A program made the translations under genes and the position numbers. The notes below the pieces were generated by a model. That model did not search any database and was not told the origin of the DNA. It was given only the letters and a program-made list of their open reading frames with translations. This document shows, piece after piece, positions 27,914-36,129 of a DNA stretch of 64,000 nt (position 1 is its first letter; each line of letters opens with the position of its first letter). This DNA is from Curtobacterium sp. UNCCL20 (GTDB lineage Bacteria; Actinomycetota; Actinomycetes; Actinomycetales; Microbacteriaceae): the NCBI RefSeq assembly GCF_900101675.1, contig NZ_FNKG01000001.1:1-64000 (forward strand), written 5' to 3'.

Positions 27914-28573
27914 TCAGACGCGCGGCGTCGTGTGGAGCGGCAACGCGGCTTCGTCGCGGGCGGCGAGCGGGACGCTTCCCGCTCCGGGCGGGACCTGCCC
28001 GCGCACCCAGCGTTCGAGGACGCCCTCGCGCACCTCCTCGGCGACGAGGGCGAAGCAGAAGTGGTCGCGCCAGTCCCCGTTGATGTGGATGTACCGACGA
28101 CGCAGTCCCTCGTACCGGAAGCCGAGCTTCTCGACGACCCGCAGACTCGGCGCGTTCTCCGGCCGGATGCAGATCTCGATGCGGTGGATGCCGACGGATC
28201 GGAAGCAGTGGTCGACCGCGAGGGCGACGGAGATCGGGGTGACGTTGTGGCCGGCGGCGTCCTCGACGACCCAGTAGCCGATGGACGCGCTCGCGAGGGA
28301 GCCGTAGGTGATGCCGGAGACGTTGAGCTGGCCGACGAACCGGCCGTCGAGCTCCATCGCGAACGGGAGTCCGAGTCCGGCGCGGGCGTTCGCCTGGAGC
28401 GCCCGGATGCTGCCGCGGACGTCGGAGGACACGTGTCCGGACGGGTTCGTGGCCTCCCACGTGCGGAGCCAAGAACGGTTGGTGGCGAGCGCGACGTCGA
28501 GGTCGCGGCTGTCGCGCAGCCGGAGGGGCCGGATGGTGACCCGCCCGTGGGACAGGGTCGGGATCGTCGTCAT
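27914..28573 (-). CDS. GNAT N-acetyltransferase, RimJ/RimL type
   Basis: Acetyl-CoA-dependent transferase of the RimJ subgroup, which acetylates N-termini of ribosomal proteins or small amines. The 219-residue product has LRLRDSRDL at the N-terminus and IGYWVVEDAAGHNVTPISVALAVD (acetyl-CoA pyrophosphate region). RIEICIRPENAPSLRVVEKLGFRYEG matches the RimJ C-terminal pattern. It lies downstream of galU on the same strand, with a large palindrome between them, so it is probably transcribed separately. Confidence 0.88.
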   Translation of the reverse strand: MTTIPTLSHGRVTIRPLRLRDSRDLDVALATNRSWLRTWEATNPSGHVSSDVRGSIRALQANARAGLGLPFAMELDGRFVGQLNVSGITYGSLASASIGYWVVEDAAGHNVTPISVALAVDHCFRSVGIHRIEICIRPENAPSLRVVEKLGFRYEGLRRRYIHINGDWRDHFCFALVAEEVREGVLERWVRGQVPPGAGSVPLAARDEAALPLHTTPRV

Positions 28574-28617
28574 CGCTCAGGTTCCTCCGGTGCCCCGGCT
28601 GATCCCCGGGGCGGGTG

Positions 28618-28653
28618 TCCCGCACGGGTCCGGTGCACCGGACCCGTGCGGGA
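28618..28653. terminator. 36-bp perfect palindrome after galU
   Basis: Two 18-bp arms (TCCCGCACGGGTCCGGTG and its exact complement) meet with no spacer, 8 nt past the galU stop. In RNA the innermost pairs would open to form the loop. It is probably a strong terminator or processing hairpin. Confidence 0.85.
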
Positions 28654-28661
28654 GGGTCGAC

Positions 28662-29552
28662 TCATTCGCCCGCGTTGAACTCCTTGAGCCACGACTTGAG
28701 GTCGGGGCCGAGGTCCTCGCGGTCCGAGGCGAGCTGCACGATCGCCTTGATGTAGTCGAGTTTGTCACCCGTGTCGTACCGGCGTCCACGGAACACGACG
28801 CCGTACACGCCACCGGTCCACTCCTCGGCGCTCGCCATCTTCATGAGCGCGTCGGTGAGCTGGATCTCGCCGCCCTTGCCCGGCTCCTGCTTCTCGAGGA
28901 CGTCGAAGACCTCGGGACGGATGACGTAGCGGCCGATGATGGCCAGGTTCGAGGGGGCTTCGCCCTGCGCGGGCTTCTCGACGAGGCCGGTGATCTTCAC
29001 GACGTCGTCGGTGTCGGTCTCCTCGACCGTGGCGATGCCGTAGAGGTGGGTCTGCGACTCGGGGACCTCGAGGAGGGCCACGACGGTCGCGTTCTTCTCG
29101 CCCTGGACCTCGATCATGCGCTGCAGCAGCGGGTCGCGGGCGTCGATGATGTCGTCACCGAGGAGCACGGCGAACGGCTCGCGGCCGACGTGCATCTTCG
29201 CGCGGAGCACGGCGTGGCCGAGGCCCAGCGGGTCACCCTGCCGCACGTAGTGCATGTCGGCGAGGTCCGTCGACTGGTTCACCTTCTGCAGCTTCTCGTG
29301 GTCGCCCTTCTTCTTGAGGGTCTCCTCGAGCTCGGACACGTGGTCGAAGTGGTTCTCGAGCGCGTTCTTGTTGCGGCCGGTGATCATCAGGACGTCGGTG
29401 AGCCCGGCACCGACGGCCTCTTCGACCACGTACTGGATGGCCGGCTTGTCGACGACGGGGAGCATCTCCTTCGGCATCGCCTTGGTCGCGGGGAGGAAGC
29501 GAGTGCCCAGCCCTGCCGCTGGGATCACCGCCTTGGAAATCTGGAAGCCCAT
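28662..29552 (-). CDS. galU: UTP--glucose-1-phosphate uridylyltransferase
   Basis: Makes UDP-glucose for cell-wall glycans and trehalose synthesis. The 296-residue product has the nucleotidyltransferase signature AAGLGTRFLPATKAMPKEM near the N-terminus. It also has LGDDIID (metal-binding Asp), GLVEKP and YDTGDKLDYIKA near the C-terminus. The ATG at 29552 has TACGGT 7 nt upstream, so a leaderless start divergent from the cyclo-ligase gene. Confidence 0.96.
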   Translation of the reverse strand: MGFQISKAVIPAAGLGTRFLPATKAMPKEMLPVVDKPAIQYVVEEAVGAGLTDVLMITGRNKNALENHFDHVSELEETLKKKGDHEKLQKVNQSTDLADMHYVRQGDPLGLGHAVLRAKMHVGREPFAVLLGDDIIDARDPLLQRMIEVQGEKNATVVALLEVPESQTHLYGIATVEETDTDDVVKITGLVEKPAQGEAPSNLAIIGRYVIRPEVFDVLEKQEPGKGGEIQLTDALMKMASAEEWTGGVYGVVFRGRRYDTGDKLDYIKAIVQLASDREDLGPDLKSWLKEFNAGE

Positions 29553-29559
29553 GGCAACG

Positions 29560-29565
29560 ACCGTA
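29560..29565 (-). promoter_or_regulatory. -10 box for leaderless galU
   Basis: TACGGT on the minus strand, 7 nt upstream of the ATG. No ribosome site lies between. Confidence 0.5.
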
Positions 29566-29655
29566 TCCGATCACCCTTTCGGGGGCATGTCGTCGCTACA
29601 GGGGACACCGCGGACGGCGCGTTTCCCGGCGGGAAGCCGCAACGGCGGCGCTCGG

Positions 29656-29661
29656 TAGACT
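29656..29661 (+). promoter_or_regulatory. -10 box for leaderless cyclo-ligase gene
   Basis: TAGACT, 7 nt upstream of the ATG at 29669. Confidence 0.5.
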
Positions 29662-29668
29662 CCACGGC

Positions 29669-30253
29669 ATGATCGCCGATCTCGGGAACGAGAAGCGCGC
29701 CCTGCGAGCCGACCTCCGGCAGCGGCGGCGTACCCGGACCACCACCGAACGCGACGCCGACACCGAGGCACTCACCGCGACGCTGCAGCGCTTCGCCGAG
29801 GAGCGCCAGGTCCAGTCGATCGCGCTCTACCTCTCCGCGCCGGACGAACCGAACGTCCGGCCGTTCCTGAACTGGGCCTACGCGCAGGGCATCCGGGTCC
29901 TGCTGCCGGTCACCCGCGAGGACGGCCTGCTCGACTGGGCGGTCGGCGACGGCTCGTCCGAGACCGAGGGACTGTTCGGCATGCCCGAGGTGGTCGGCGA
30001 GGTGCTCTCCCCGCTCGCGATCAACGACGTCGACGCGATCCTCGCGCCCGCCGCCGCCGTCGGACACGACGGGGTCCGGATGGGCTGGGGCCGCGGGTAC
30101 TACGACAAGACCCTCGGGTCGATGGCGAACCGTCCGCCCGTCTATGCTGTGATCTTCGACGCGGAGTACCTCGACGAGGTCCCGCGCGAACCCCACGACG
30201 AACCCGTCGACGGCATCATCACGCCGTCACGCATCATCACCTTCCGGAGCTAG
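29669..30253 (+). CDS. 5-formyltetrahydrofolate cyclo-ligase
   Basis: ATP-dependent conversion of 5-formyl-THF to 5,10-methenyl-THF, returning it to the one-carbon pool. The 194-residue product has the basic N-terminal helix KRALRADLRQRRR, VLLPVTREDG in the middle, and the signature GVRMGWGRGYYDKTL (about residues 133-147). Start by TAGACT plus 7 nt. The stop is 1 bp from the next gene, suggesting co-transcription with the FmdB-type gene. Confidence 0.93.
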   Translation: MIADLGNEKRALRADLRQRRRTRTTTERDADTEALTATLQRFAEERQVQSIALYLSAPDEPNVRPFLNWAYAQGIRVLLPVTREDGLLDWAVGDGSSETEGLFGMPEVVGEVLSPLAINDVDAILAPAAAVGHDGVRMGWGRGYYDKTLGSMANRPPVYAVIFDAEYLDEVPREPHDEPVDGIITPSRIITFRS

Positions 30254-30254
30254 C

Positions 30255-30560
30255 GTGCCCACGTACTCGTACCGCTGCACGGAGTGCGGCAACGCATTCG
30301 ACATCAAGCAGTCCTTCTCCGACGCCACGCTCACCGAGTGCCCGGCGTGCGGGGGCGTGCTGCGCAAGGTCTTCTCGCCGGTGGGCGTCACGTTCAACGG
30401 CGGCGGCTTCTACCGGACCGACTCGCGATCGGCCCCGAAGTCGGAGGGCTCGTCGAGCGCGTCGCCGTCCGGCTCGTCCGCTCCGGAGAAGCAGTCCGCG
30501 CCGGCGAAGACCGAGTCGAAGCCCAGCACCGGCTCCAGCGCCAAGCCCGCGGCGTCCTGA
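30255..30560 (+). CDS. FmdB-family zinc-ribbon protein
   Basis: Small 101-residue protein starting MPTYSYRCTECGNAFD, with two CxxC knuckles (CTEC and CPAC) that should bind one zinc. The second half is a Ser/Ala/Lys-rich disordered tail. The family is proposed to be regulatory and its function is unknown. It follows the cyclo-ligase gene by 1 bp. Confidence 0.92.
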   Translation: MPTYSYRCTECGNAFDIKQSFSDATLTECPACGGVLRKVFSPVGVTFNGGGFYRTDSRSAPKSEGSSSASPSGSSAPEKQSAPAKTESKPSTGSSAKPAAS

Positions 30561-30632
30561 CCCGGGCAACTCCTCGCCGATAGGTTGGGACCGTCGCCGT
30601 CCGGCGGCCGTCCTCGACCCGGAAGGAGTCCC

Positions 30633-31133
30633 GTGAAGGGCTTCAAGGAGTTCCTGCTCCGCGGCAACGTCATCGACCTGGCCGTCGCAGTCGTCATCGG
30701 TGCTGCGTTCACCGCGATCGTCACGGCGATCGTGTCGTCGCTCATCAACCCGCTCATCGGCGCCGTCTTCAACGCGTCGAGCCTCGACAAGGCACTCGTC
30801 TGGGAGATCCCGACGGTGTCCGGCGGGCACGCGAAGATCCTCTTCGGCGCGATCATCGGCGCCGCGATCAACTTCGTCATCGTGGCGGCGGTCGTGTACT
30901 TCGCCCTCGTGCTCCCGGTGAACCACCTCAAGAAGGTGGCGTTCGAGCGGGTGAAGAACGACGAGGAGCAGACGCCGCAGGACGTCCCGCCGACGGACGT
31001 CGAGGTGCTGCTCGAGATCCGCGACCTGCTCCGCTCGCAGAACGGCGTGCCCGTGCAGGCCGGCGGCGGTGCACACGTGGCTCCGTCGAACGCGCCCGAG
31101 GGTCCCGGGATCGGCGGCACGACGAAGCTCTAG
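30633..31133 (+). CDS. mscL: Large-conductance mechanosensitive channel
   Basis: Pentameric inner-membrane valve that opens under hypo-osmotic stress. The 166-residue product begins MKGFKEFLLRGNVIDLAVAVVIG, the conserved N-terminal helix and TM1. TM2 follows at about residues 70-95, then a cytoplasmic helix EVLLEIRDLL. An extra tail of about 30 Gly/Pro-rich residues ends the protein. The GTG at 30633 follows GGAAGGAG. It is 72 bp past the FmdB-type gene. Confidence 0.95.
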   Translation: MKGFKEFLLRGNVIDLAVAVVIGAAFTAIVTAIVSSLINPLIGAVFNASSLDKALVWEIPTVSGGHAKILFGAIIGAAINFVIVAAVVYFALVLPVNHLKKVAFERVKNDEEQTPQDVPPTDVEVLLEIRDLLRSQNGVPVQAGGGAHVAPSNAPEGPGIGGTTKL

Positions 31134-31148
31134 CGGGGCGAGCTCTTC

Positions 31149-31218
31149 GCAAAACACCGGTGTTCGTCGGTCGCACACCCGCATGACGGGGTGCGGCAGA
31201 CGGGCACCGGTGTTTTGC
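31149..31218. repeat. Paired ACCGGTGTT element, copy 2
   Basis: GCAAAACACCGGTG (31149-31162) and its exact complement CACCGGTGTTTTGC near 31206-31218 form a hairpin. The two palindrome centres are 50 bp apart, as in copy 1, and both copies share AACACCGGTGTTCGTCGGTC. It again lies between two convergent genes (mscL and the CDP-alcohol transferase). Confidence 0.9.
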
Positions 31219-31226
31219 TGCCCAGA

Positions 31227-31814
31227 TCAGCGCGCGGCGGTCACTGCCCGGCGCTTGCGGAACATCGCCACGGCGTACTGTGCGCCCGCGAGCACGTGCC
31301 CGACGGTCCCGAGGTACACGAACACGAGGGCGACGACGCGCACCCAGGGGGCGTTCTCGTCGATGGTGTGCACGGCCGAGAAGAGCAGCACCGGCAGGCC
31401 GACGAACAGCAGGGCCGAGCGGATCTTGCCGGTCCAGGTGACGTCGAGGTCGGGGTTGCCGTGGAACAGCACGCTCGAGAGCACGACGAGCACCAGGTCG
31501 ACGAACACCACGACGGCGACGACCCACCAGGGCAGCAGCCCGACGAGCACGAGCGACAGCACGATCGCGATGATGGCGAGCCGGTCAGCCACCGGGTCGA
31601 GGGCCTTGCCGAGCTCGGAGCCCTGGTCGAACTTCCGGGCGATGAAGCCGTCCGCCCAGTCGCTCACGCTCAGGACCACGAGGGAGACCAGCGCCCAGCC
31701 CGGGTGCCCGGCGACCACCAGGAGCACGAACACCGGGATCAGCAGGAACCGGAACAGCGTGATCAGGTTCGGCCAGGTCTGCCAGTCGGGGCGCTGCCGC
31801 GCGGTGTCAGTCAT
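31227..31814 (-). CDS. CDP-alcohol phosphatidyltransferase
   Basis: Integral membrane enzyme of phospholipid synthesis, most likely phosphatidylglycerophosphate synthase-like (PgsA). The 195-residue product has about five membrane helices and the catalytic signature D-x2-D-G-x2-A-R-x8-G-x3-D-x3-D, visible as SDWADGFIARKFDQGSELGK with ALDPVADR. The N-terminus WQTWPNLITLFRFLLIP is typical of PgsA-like enzymes. The ATG at 31814 has TAGCCT 8 nt upstream. PGP synthase and phosphatidylinositol-phosphate synthase cannot be separated with certainty by motif alone. Confidence 0.9.
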   Translation of the reverse strand: MTDTARQRPDWQTWPNLITLFRFLLIPVFVLLVVAGHPGWALVSLVVLSVSDWADGFIARKFDQGSELGKALDPVADRLAIIAIVLSLVLVGLLPWWVVAVVVFVDLVLVVLSSVLFHGNPDLDVTWTGKIRSALLFVGLPVLLFSAVHTIDENAPWVRVVALVFVYLGTVGHVLAGAQYAVAMFRKRRAVTAAR

Positions 31815-31822
31815 CGCAGGCA

Positions 31823-31828
31823 AGGCTA
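31823..31828 (-). promoter_or_regulatory. -10 box for leaderless CDP-alcohol transferase gene
   Basis: TAGCCT on the minus strand, 8 nt upstream of the ATG at 31814. Confidence 0.4.
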
Positions 31829-31833
31829 CCGGC

Positions 31834-32133
31834 TCACCAGTGCGGGGGGACGTCGCCGAGGAGCCGGGCGTCGTTCTCGCCGTCGTGGTGCCGCGCCGGC
31901 TCTGCCGTCGCCGACGGGTCGTAGCCCGGCACCGGCTGGGTGGTGACGCGTCTGCGGCGTCGACCCGCGCCTCCAGGCTGGTCGTCCGACGTGCGTTCCG
32001 CAGACGCTGGTGGGCCTGGAGGCGCGACCCGCGACGCGTCCTCGGCGCGCGTCCACGTGCCAACCAGCTGGTCCGTCTCCGACGTGACCGGCCCGGCGGG
32101 CCGGGAGGCCCGCCGGCTGCGACGATCGGTCAT
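31834..32133 (-). CDS. Small hypothetical protein coupled to the helicase-like gene
   Basis: 99 residues, largely disordered: Arg/Ser-rich N-terminus, Pro/Ala-rich middle, and a C-terminus GENDARLLGDVPPHW of the kind seen in small actinobacterial hypothetical proteins. The ATG overlaps the helicase-like gene's stop as ATGA, which argues for real translation. A complete dispersed palindrome lies inside the coding sequence and contributes its disordered centre. Function unknown. Confidence 0.65.
   Translation of the reverse strand: MTDRRSRRASRPAGPVTSETDQLVGTWTRAEDASRVAPPGPPASAERTSDDQPGGAGRRRRRVTTQPVPGYDPSATAEPARHHDGENDARLLGDVPPHW
31945..32040. repeat. Dispersed palindrome, copy 2 (inside a gene)
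   Basis: Arms CGCGCCTCCAGGC (31967-31979) and GCCTGGAGGCGCG (32014-32026) are separated by about 34 nt. They lie within broader flanks that both contain GACGCGTC. The element sits entirely inside the 99-residue ORF. Confidence 0.75.
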
Positions 32134-35100
32134 CGCCTCGCGGGGATCGGGGGGATGGAGATCTCCTGGGTGGCCCCTCGGTCCACGCCGAGCACCGACG
32201 CGACCGTGTTCGCGACCCGGTCCGGGTCGGAGAACAGCTGGAACGCGTGCACGCGCACGTAGTGCCAACCGAGCCGACGGAGCACCTCGGGCCGGAGCCG
32301 CAGCGACTCGCGCAGCGACCCCTTCACCAGCGACGCGTCGGTCTCGATCGTCACGCAGACCCCGCCGTGCGCCGCGACCAGACCGAGCTTGCCGCGGTGG
32401 CCGAGCGCGACCGGGATGCCGCGCATCTCGAGCCGGCGTGCCAGGTCGACGAGCAGCGGGTCGGAGTCGTCCGGCACGTACTCGGCGGTGGTGCGGGCCC
32501 GCACCTCGGCCAGGATCTCGGCGAGGGCGACGGTGCCGTGGCCCATCCGCTCCGCCTCGATGTCGGACGGCTGGAAGCACGTGACGATCACCATGGACCG
32601 ACGGGCGCGGGTCATCGCGACCGCGAGCAGGCGCTCCCCACCGGGCTTGCCGAGCGGACCGAAGTCGCGCAGGACCCGGCCGTGCGGGGTGCGGCCGTAC
32701 CCGATCGAGAACACGACGCGGTCGCGGCTCTGGGCGACGGACTGCTCGAGGGTCGCGACGATGAACGGTTCGGACCGGTCGCCGATGACGAACTCGGTGA
32801 GGTCCTTGTGCCCCTGCGCCGCGGTGAGGACGGCCTGCTCGACACGGACGGCGTGCTTCGCCGACGCGGTGATGACCATGAGCGACTCGGTCGGCCGGGT
32901 GCGGGCGTGGTCCATGACGAGCCGGACGACGCGGTCCACCTCGGCGTCGACGCTCTCGACGGCGCCGGACTCCGGGTCCGGCACGGCCTTGCCGTCGCTG
33001 ACGTAGTCGAGCGCGATCGAACCGTGCCCGAGGAACGAGCCGGCCCAGGGCAGCGACTCGATGCGGCCACCGTAGAAGCGGCGGTTGACGAGTTCGGCGA
33101 GGTCCTCGCCGCCGGCCCGGTACGACCGGGTGAGGGACAGCGTCGGCAGCAGCGTGGACAGCTTCGCGAGCGCGGAGTCGGCGTGGAAGGCGTCGAGCGT
33201 CTCCTCGTCGACCTGCAGTGCACGGTGCGCGGGGTCGACGGCGATCCGGAACGGCGACGGCGTCTGCGTGACCGGGTCACCGAAGACGACGGTCTGGCGC
33301 GCCCGGCGGACGGCGCCGACGGTCTCGGCGATCGTGACGGCTCCGGCGTCGACGAGGATCACCGTGTCGAACGGCATCGTGTCCGCGATCTGGGACACCT
33401 CGTACGGGCTCGCGAGCCAGACGGGCGCGATCGACCGCGACAGGTGCGGTGCGGAGTCCTGCAGCAGGCGTGAGGTGATCGCTCCCTCGCGCAGCTGGGT
33501 CTTCAGCGCGGTCGCCTCCTCCGGCCAGTCGACGAGTCCGACCTTCCAGTTCTCGGCGAGCTGCCACGCGAGCCCCTGGGAGACCCCGGCCGCGTGCGCG
33601 TCGTCGACGAGCCGGAAGTCGGCCTCGACCCGGTCGAGCATGTCGGTGTTCGCACCGAGCAGGGCCCGGTCGGACTCGAGCATCGTCTCGAGGGCGGACT
33701 GCCACCACGCGAGCTCGAGCTCGGCGGGGACGTGGGTGTCCGGCACGTGGCGGTTGGCCAGGTCGGTGATGAGCGGCTCGAGCTGGAGGTCACGCAGGGT
33801 CTGCATGAGCTCGGTGCGCTCCTGCAGGTTGTGCAGGACGTCGGACTCTTCGGCGAGGCGGGCGATCGTCGGGACGAGCTCGTCGATCGGGGTGTTCGCC
33901 AGCTGGGCGTCGCGGGAGGTGCGGCCCAGCGGTTCGTCGAGGCGCGCGAGGTCCTCGACCACGTTCGAGAACAGCACCTGGACGTCCGCGATGCCGGTGG
34001 GGACCTCGGGGTTCACGCCGGCAGCGACGTAGCGCTGCCAGAGGACGCGCTGCTGCTGGACGCGGGTGAGGGCCTCGTGCAGGTCGGACACGTGCACGCC
34101 TGGACGGACGTACTCGCGCGCGAGCTTCTTCAGTCGGCGACGGTTCGTCGACGACATCGGGGCCCCCTCGCCACGGGGCGCGGTGGCGGCCACGAGCTCG
34201 GACACCGAACGGTCGAAGACGACGGGCAGGAAGCGGTCGAGCGTGTCCCGGATCTCGGTGAGCAGGCGCAGGTAGATGCCGAGCTCGTTGATCGTCGTGA
34301 ACTGCCGCATGTGGGTCGTGGCGACGAGGTCGTGGGCGCGTCGGAGCAGCGCCGGGAGGGCCTCGGAGTCGAGGTCCTTCGCGGTCTTGTGGGCGCGCTG
34401 CGCACCGTCGCTCGTCGAGAACTTCGCGCCGTACCAGGGCGAGTCGTCGGGGCCGTAGCGGAACTCGCCGAGGTTGGCGGCGCTGACCATCGTCTCGGCG
34501 ACGCGGGAGCGCCCCTCGACCATGCTCGTCACCGAGGTCTTCGAGAGCCGAGCGGTCGTCGACGGCGGCACCGGCAGGAGCGAGAGCCGCGACAGCTCGA
34601 CGAGGCAGTCGAGCACCGAGACGCGGAAGTCCGGGTCGACCCGGGTCAGCGAGCCGCGGTAGTCCTTCAGCACCTTGCGGAGCCGGACCAGGGCGTCGTC
34701 GACCTCGCGGAGGTTCGGACGGGAGGCCTTCTCGTTCCGGGCGATCGCCCGCACGACGTCACGCCGGAGGGTCCCCGGGGTGACGGCGACGCCGGGCAGC
34801 TGCACCTCGGCGAAGCGCGCCGCGATGCCGCGCAGGGTCGCTCGGCGGGGGCTCACCACGAGCACGCGCTTGTTCGCGGCGACGAGACCACCGAGCGCGT
34901 TCACGATCGTCTGCGTGCCACCGGTGCCCGGCAGCGTCTTCACGACGATGGAGTTGCCGGCCGTGATCTGCGCGATCACGTTCTCCTGCTCGTCGTCGGC
35001 GTCGAGGAGGAGCGTGTCCGTCTCCGGGCTGCGCTCGTCCGACGGGGTCTGCTCGACCGGGTGGTACGACTGCTCGACCTGCCACTTGGCGCTCGGGTTG

Positions 35101-36017
35101 CCGGCGAGGGCGTCGAGCACGGGGTGCGACAGGTCCTCGGTGTCGAGCGCCATGCCGGTCGCGACCTCGGCGAAGGTCGACACCACGAGTCGGGCGTGGA
35201 CGGAGAAGCCCGGGATGTGCGCGGTCAGTCCGCGCAGGCGGTCGATCACCGGGTTCGGGGTGAAGGAGCCGTCCTGCTGCGCGAGCGCGACGAAGGACTG
35301 GGCGTCGAGGATGACGCCGAACTGCTCGTGGAGCGCGTCGGCGAGACCCGGGTTGAGCACCGGCTCGCCGAGCAGGCGGACCTCGAAGTCACGCCCGTGG
35401 CGGCGGATCGCGAGCGGACGCAGCAGCACCGGACCGCGGAACTGCTCGCCGCCGTGCTCCCAGTCGGCCATCCCGATGCCGAGCTTCACGGCGTCGATGC
35501 CGCGCACGGTGGCGAGCTCGGTGCCCTTCGCCTCGACGTGGGCTGCGGCGATGCGGGCGGCACGGAGCGCCACCTCGTCGCGGATCAGGCTGGAGAGGAG
35601 CGTCGTCTTGCCGGTGATGAACTGGGCGAGGCCGCCCGGGTGCGTCGTCGAGAGCTCGATCCGGGCACGCGGGTGGTCGGCGAAGTGGGTCAGCGGGCTG
35701 GTGCCACCGATGCCGGTGAGCTGCGCACGCCAGACGTCCCACACGGGCTCGGCAGCGTTGCCGGCCTGGAGGCGCGGGTCACCGAGGCTGATCGCCTGCG
35801 GGCTCGTGAGCTGCAGTTCCGGACGCAGAGTGCGGTCGGGTTCGTCCGTCACGACGGTCTCTTCCTGCTGTCCCCGCTGGTCCTGCTCCCCCTGCTGTCC
35901 GTCCCGTCCGCCCACCGTCGGGCCGTCCCGGCCGTCAGCGGGCGCGTCGGCACCCTCGACGGGGACGTCGTCGTTCACGTCGCCCTCGCCGTCGGTCACC
36001 CTGTCCGCTCGCCACAC
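32130..36017 (-). CDS. Helicase-like ATPase fused to a C-terminal nuclease-like domain
   Basis: Large protein of about 1,295 residues. After a Gly/Asp-rich N-terminus and a globular region, a UPF1/Dna2-like SF1 layout follows. There is a P-loop position (TLPGTGGTQT, about residue 358), a Walker B position (VILVDAGAVT, about 882), RSYRAGGEDLAELVNRRFYGG (like QYRMH) and LLAVAMTRARRSMVIV (like motif VI). The usual GKT and DEA are absent, so ATP hydrolysis is doubtful. The last 100 residues (IETDAS, EVLRRLGWHYVRVHAFQLF) resemble the REase-fold MTES_1575/DUF559 group. The GTG at 36017 lies 7 nt after TACAGT; a GTG at 35999 is possible. It probably acts in DNA repair or defence; the role is inferred. 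Confidence 0.8.
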   Translation of the reverse strand: MWRADRVTDGEGDVNDDVPVEGADAPADGRDGPTVGGRDGQQGEQDQRGQQEETVVTDEPDRTLRPELQLTSPQAISLGDPRLQAGNAAEPVWDVWRAQLTGIGGTSPLTHFADHPRARIELSTTHPGGLAQFITGKTTLLSSLIRDEVALRAARIAAAHVEAKGTELATVRGIDAVKLGIGMADWEHGGEQFRGPVLLRPLAIRRHGRDFEVRLLGEPVLNPGLADALHEQFGVILDAQSFVALAQQDGSFTPNPVIDRLRGLTAHIPGFSVHARLVVSTFAEVATGMALDTEDLSHPVLDALAGNPSAKWQVEQSYHPVEQTPSDERSPETDTLLLDADDEQENVIAQITAGNSIVVKTLPGTGGTQTIVNALGGLVAANKRVLVVSPRRATLRGIAARFAEVQLPGVAVTPGTLRRDVVRAIARNEKASRPNLREVDDALVRLRKVLKDYRGSLTRVDPDFRVSVLDCLVELSRLSLLPVPPSTTARLSKTSVTSMVEGRSRVAETMVSAANLGEFRYGPDDSPWYGAKFSTSDGAQRAHKTAKDLDSEALPALLRRAHDLVATTHMRQFTTINELGIYLRLLTEIRDTLDRFLPVVFDRSVSELVAATAPRGEGAPMSSTNRRRLKKLAREYVRPGVHVSDLHEALTRVQQQRVLWQRYVAAGVNPEVPTGIADVQVLFSNVVEDLARLDEPLGRTSRDAQLANTPIDELVPTIARLAEESDVLHNLQERTELMQTLRDLQLEPLITDLANRHVPDTHVPAELELAWWQSALETMLESDRALLGANTDMLDRVEADFRLVDDAHAAGVSQGLAWQLAENWKVGLVDWPEEATALKTQLREGAITSRLLQDSAPHLSRSIAPVWLASPYEVSQIADTMPFDTVILVDAGAVTIAETVGAVRRARQTVVFGDPVTQTPSPFRIAVDPAHRALQVDEETLDAFHADSALAKLSTLLPTLSLTRSYRAGGEDLAELVNRRFYGGRIESLPWAGSFLGHGSIALDYVSDGKAVPDPESGAVESVDAEVDRVVRLVMDHARTRPTESLMVITASAKHAVRVEQAVLTAAQGHKDLTEFVIGDRSEPFIVATLEQSVAQSRDRVVFSIGYGRTPHGRVLRDFGPLGKPGGERLLAVAMTRARRSMVIVTCFQPSDIEAERMGHGTVALAEILAEVRARTTAEYVPDDSDPLLVDLARRLEMRGIPVALGHRGKLGLVAAHGGVCVTIETDASLVKGSLRESLRLRPEVLRRLGWHYVRVHAFQLFSDPDRVANTVASVLGVDRGATQEISIPPIPARR

Positions 36018-36024
36018 ATCCGAC

Positions 36025-36030
36025 ACTGTA
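36025..36030 (-). promoter_or_regulatory. -10 box for leaderless helicase-like gene
   Basis: TACAGT on the minus strand, 7 nt upstream of the GTG at 36017. A TTGCCA lies upstream, but the 21-bp spacing is too long for a confident -35 box. Confidence 0.4.
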
Positions 36031-36129
36031 GGCGGAACCGGGCTGCCTCTCTGGCAATGACCCGAGGTTTCCGGGTTTCCGGACCGGCCCGATGCACTCC
36101 CGGACGAGGCGATGTGGTACCAACGGGGC

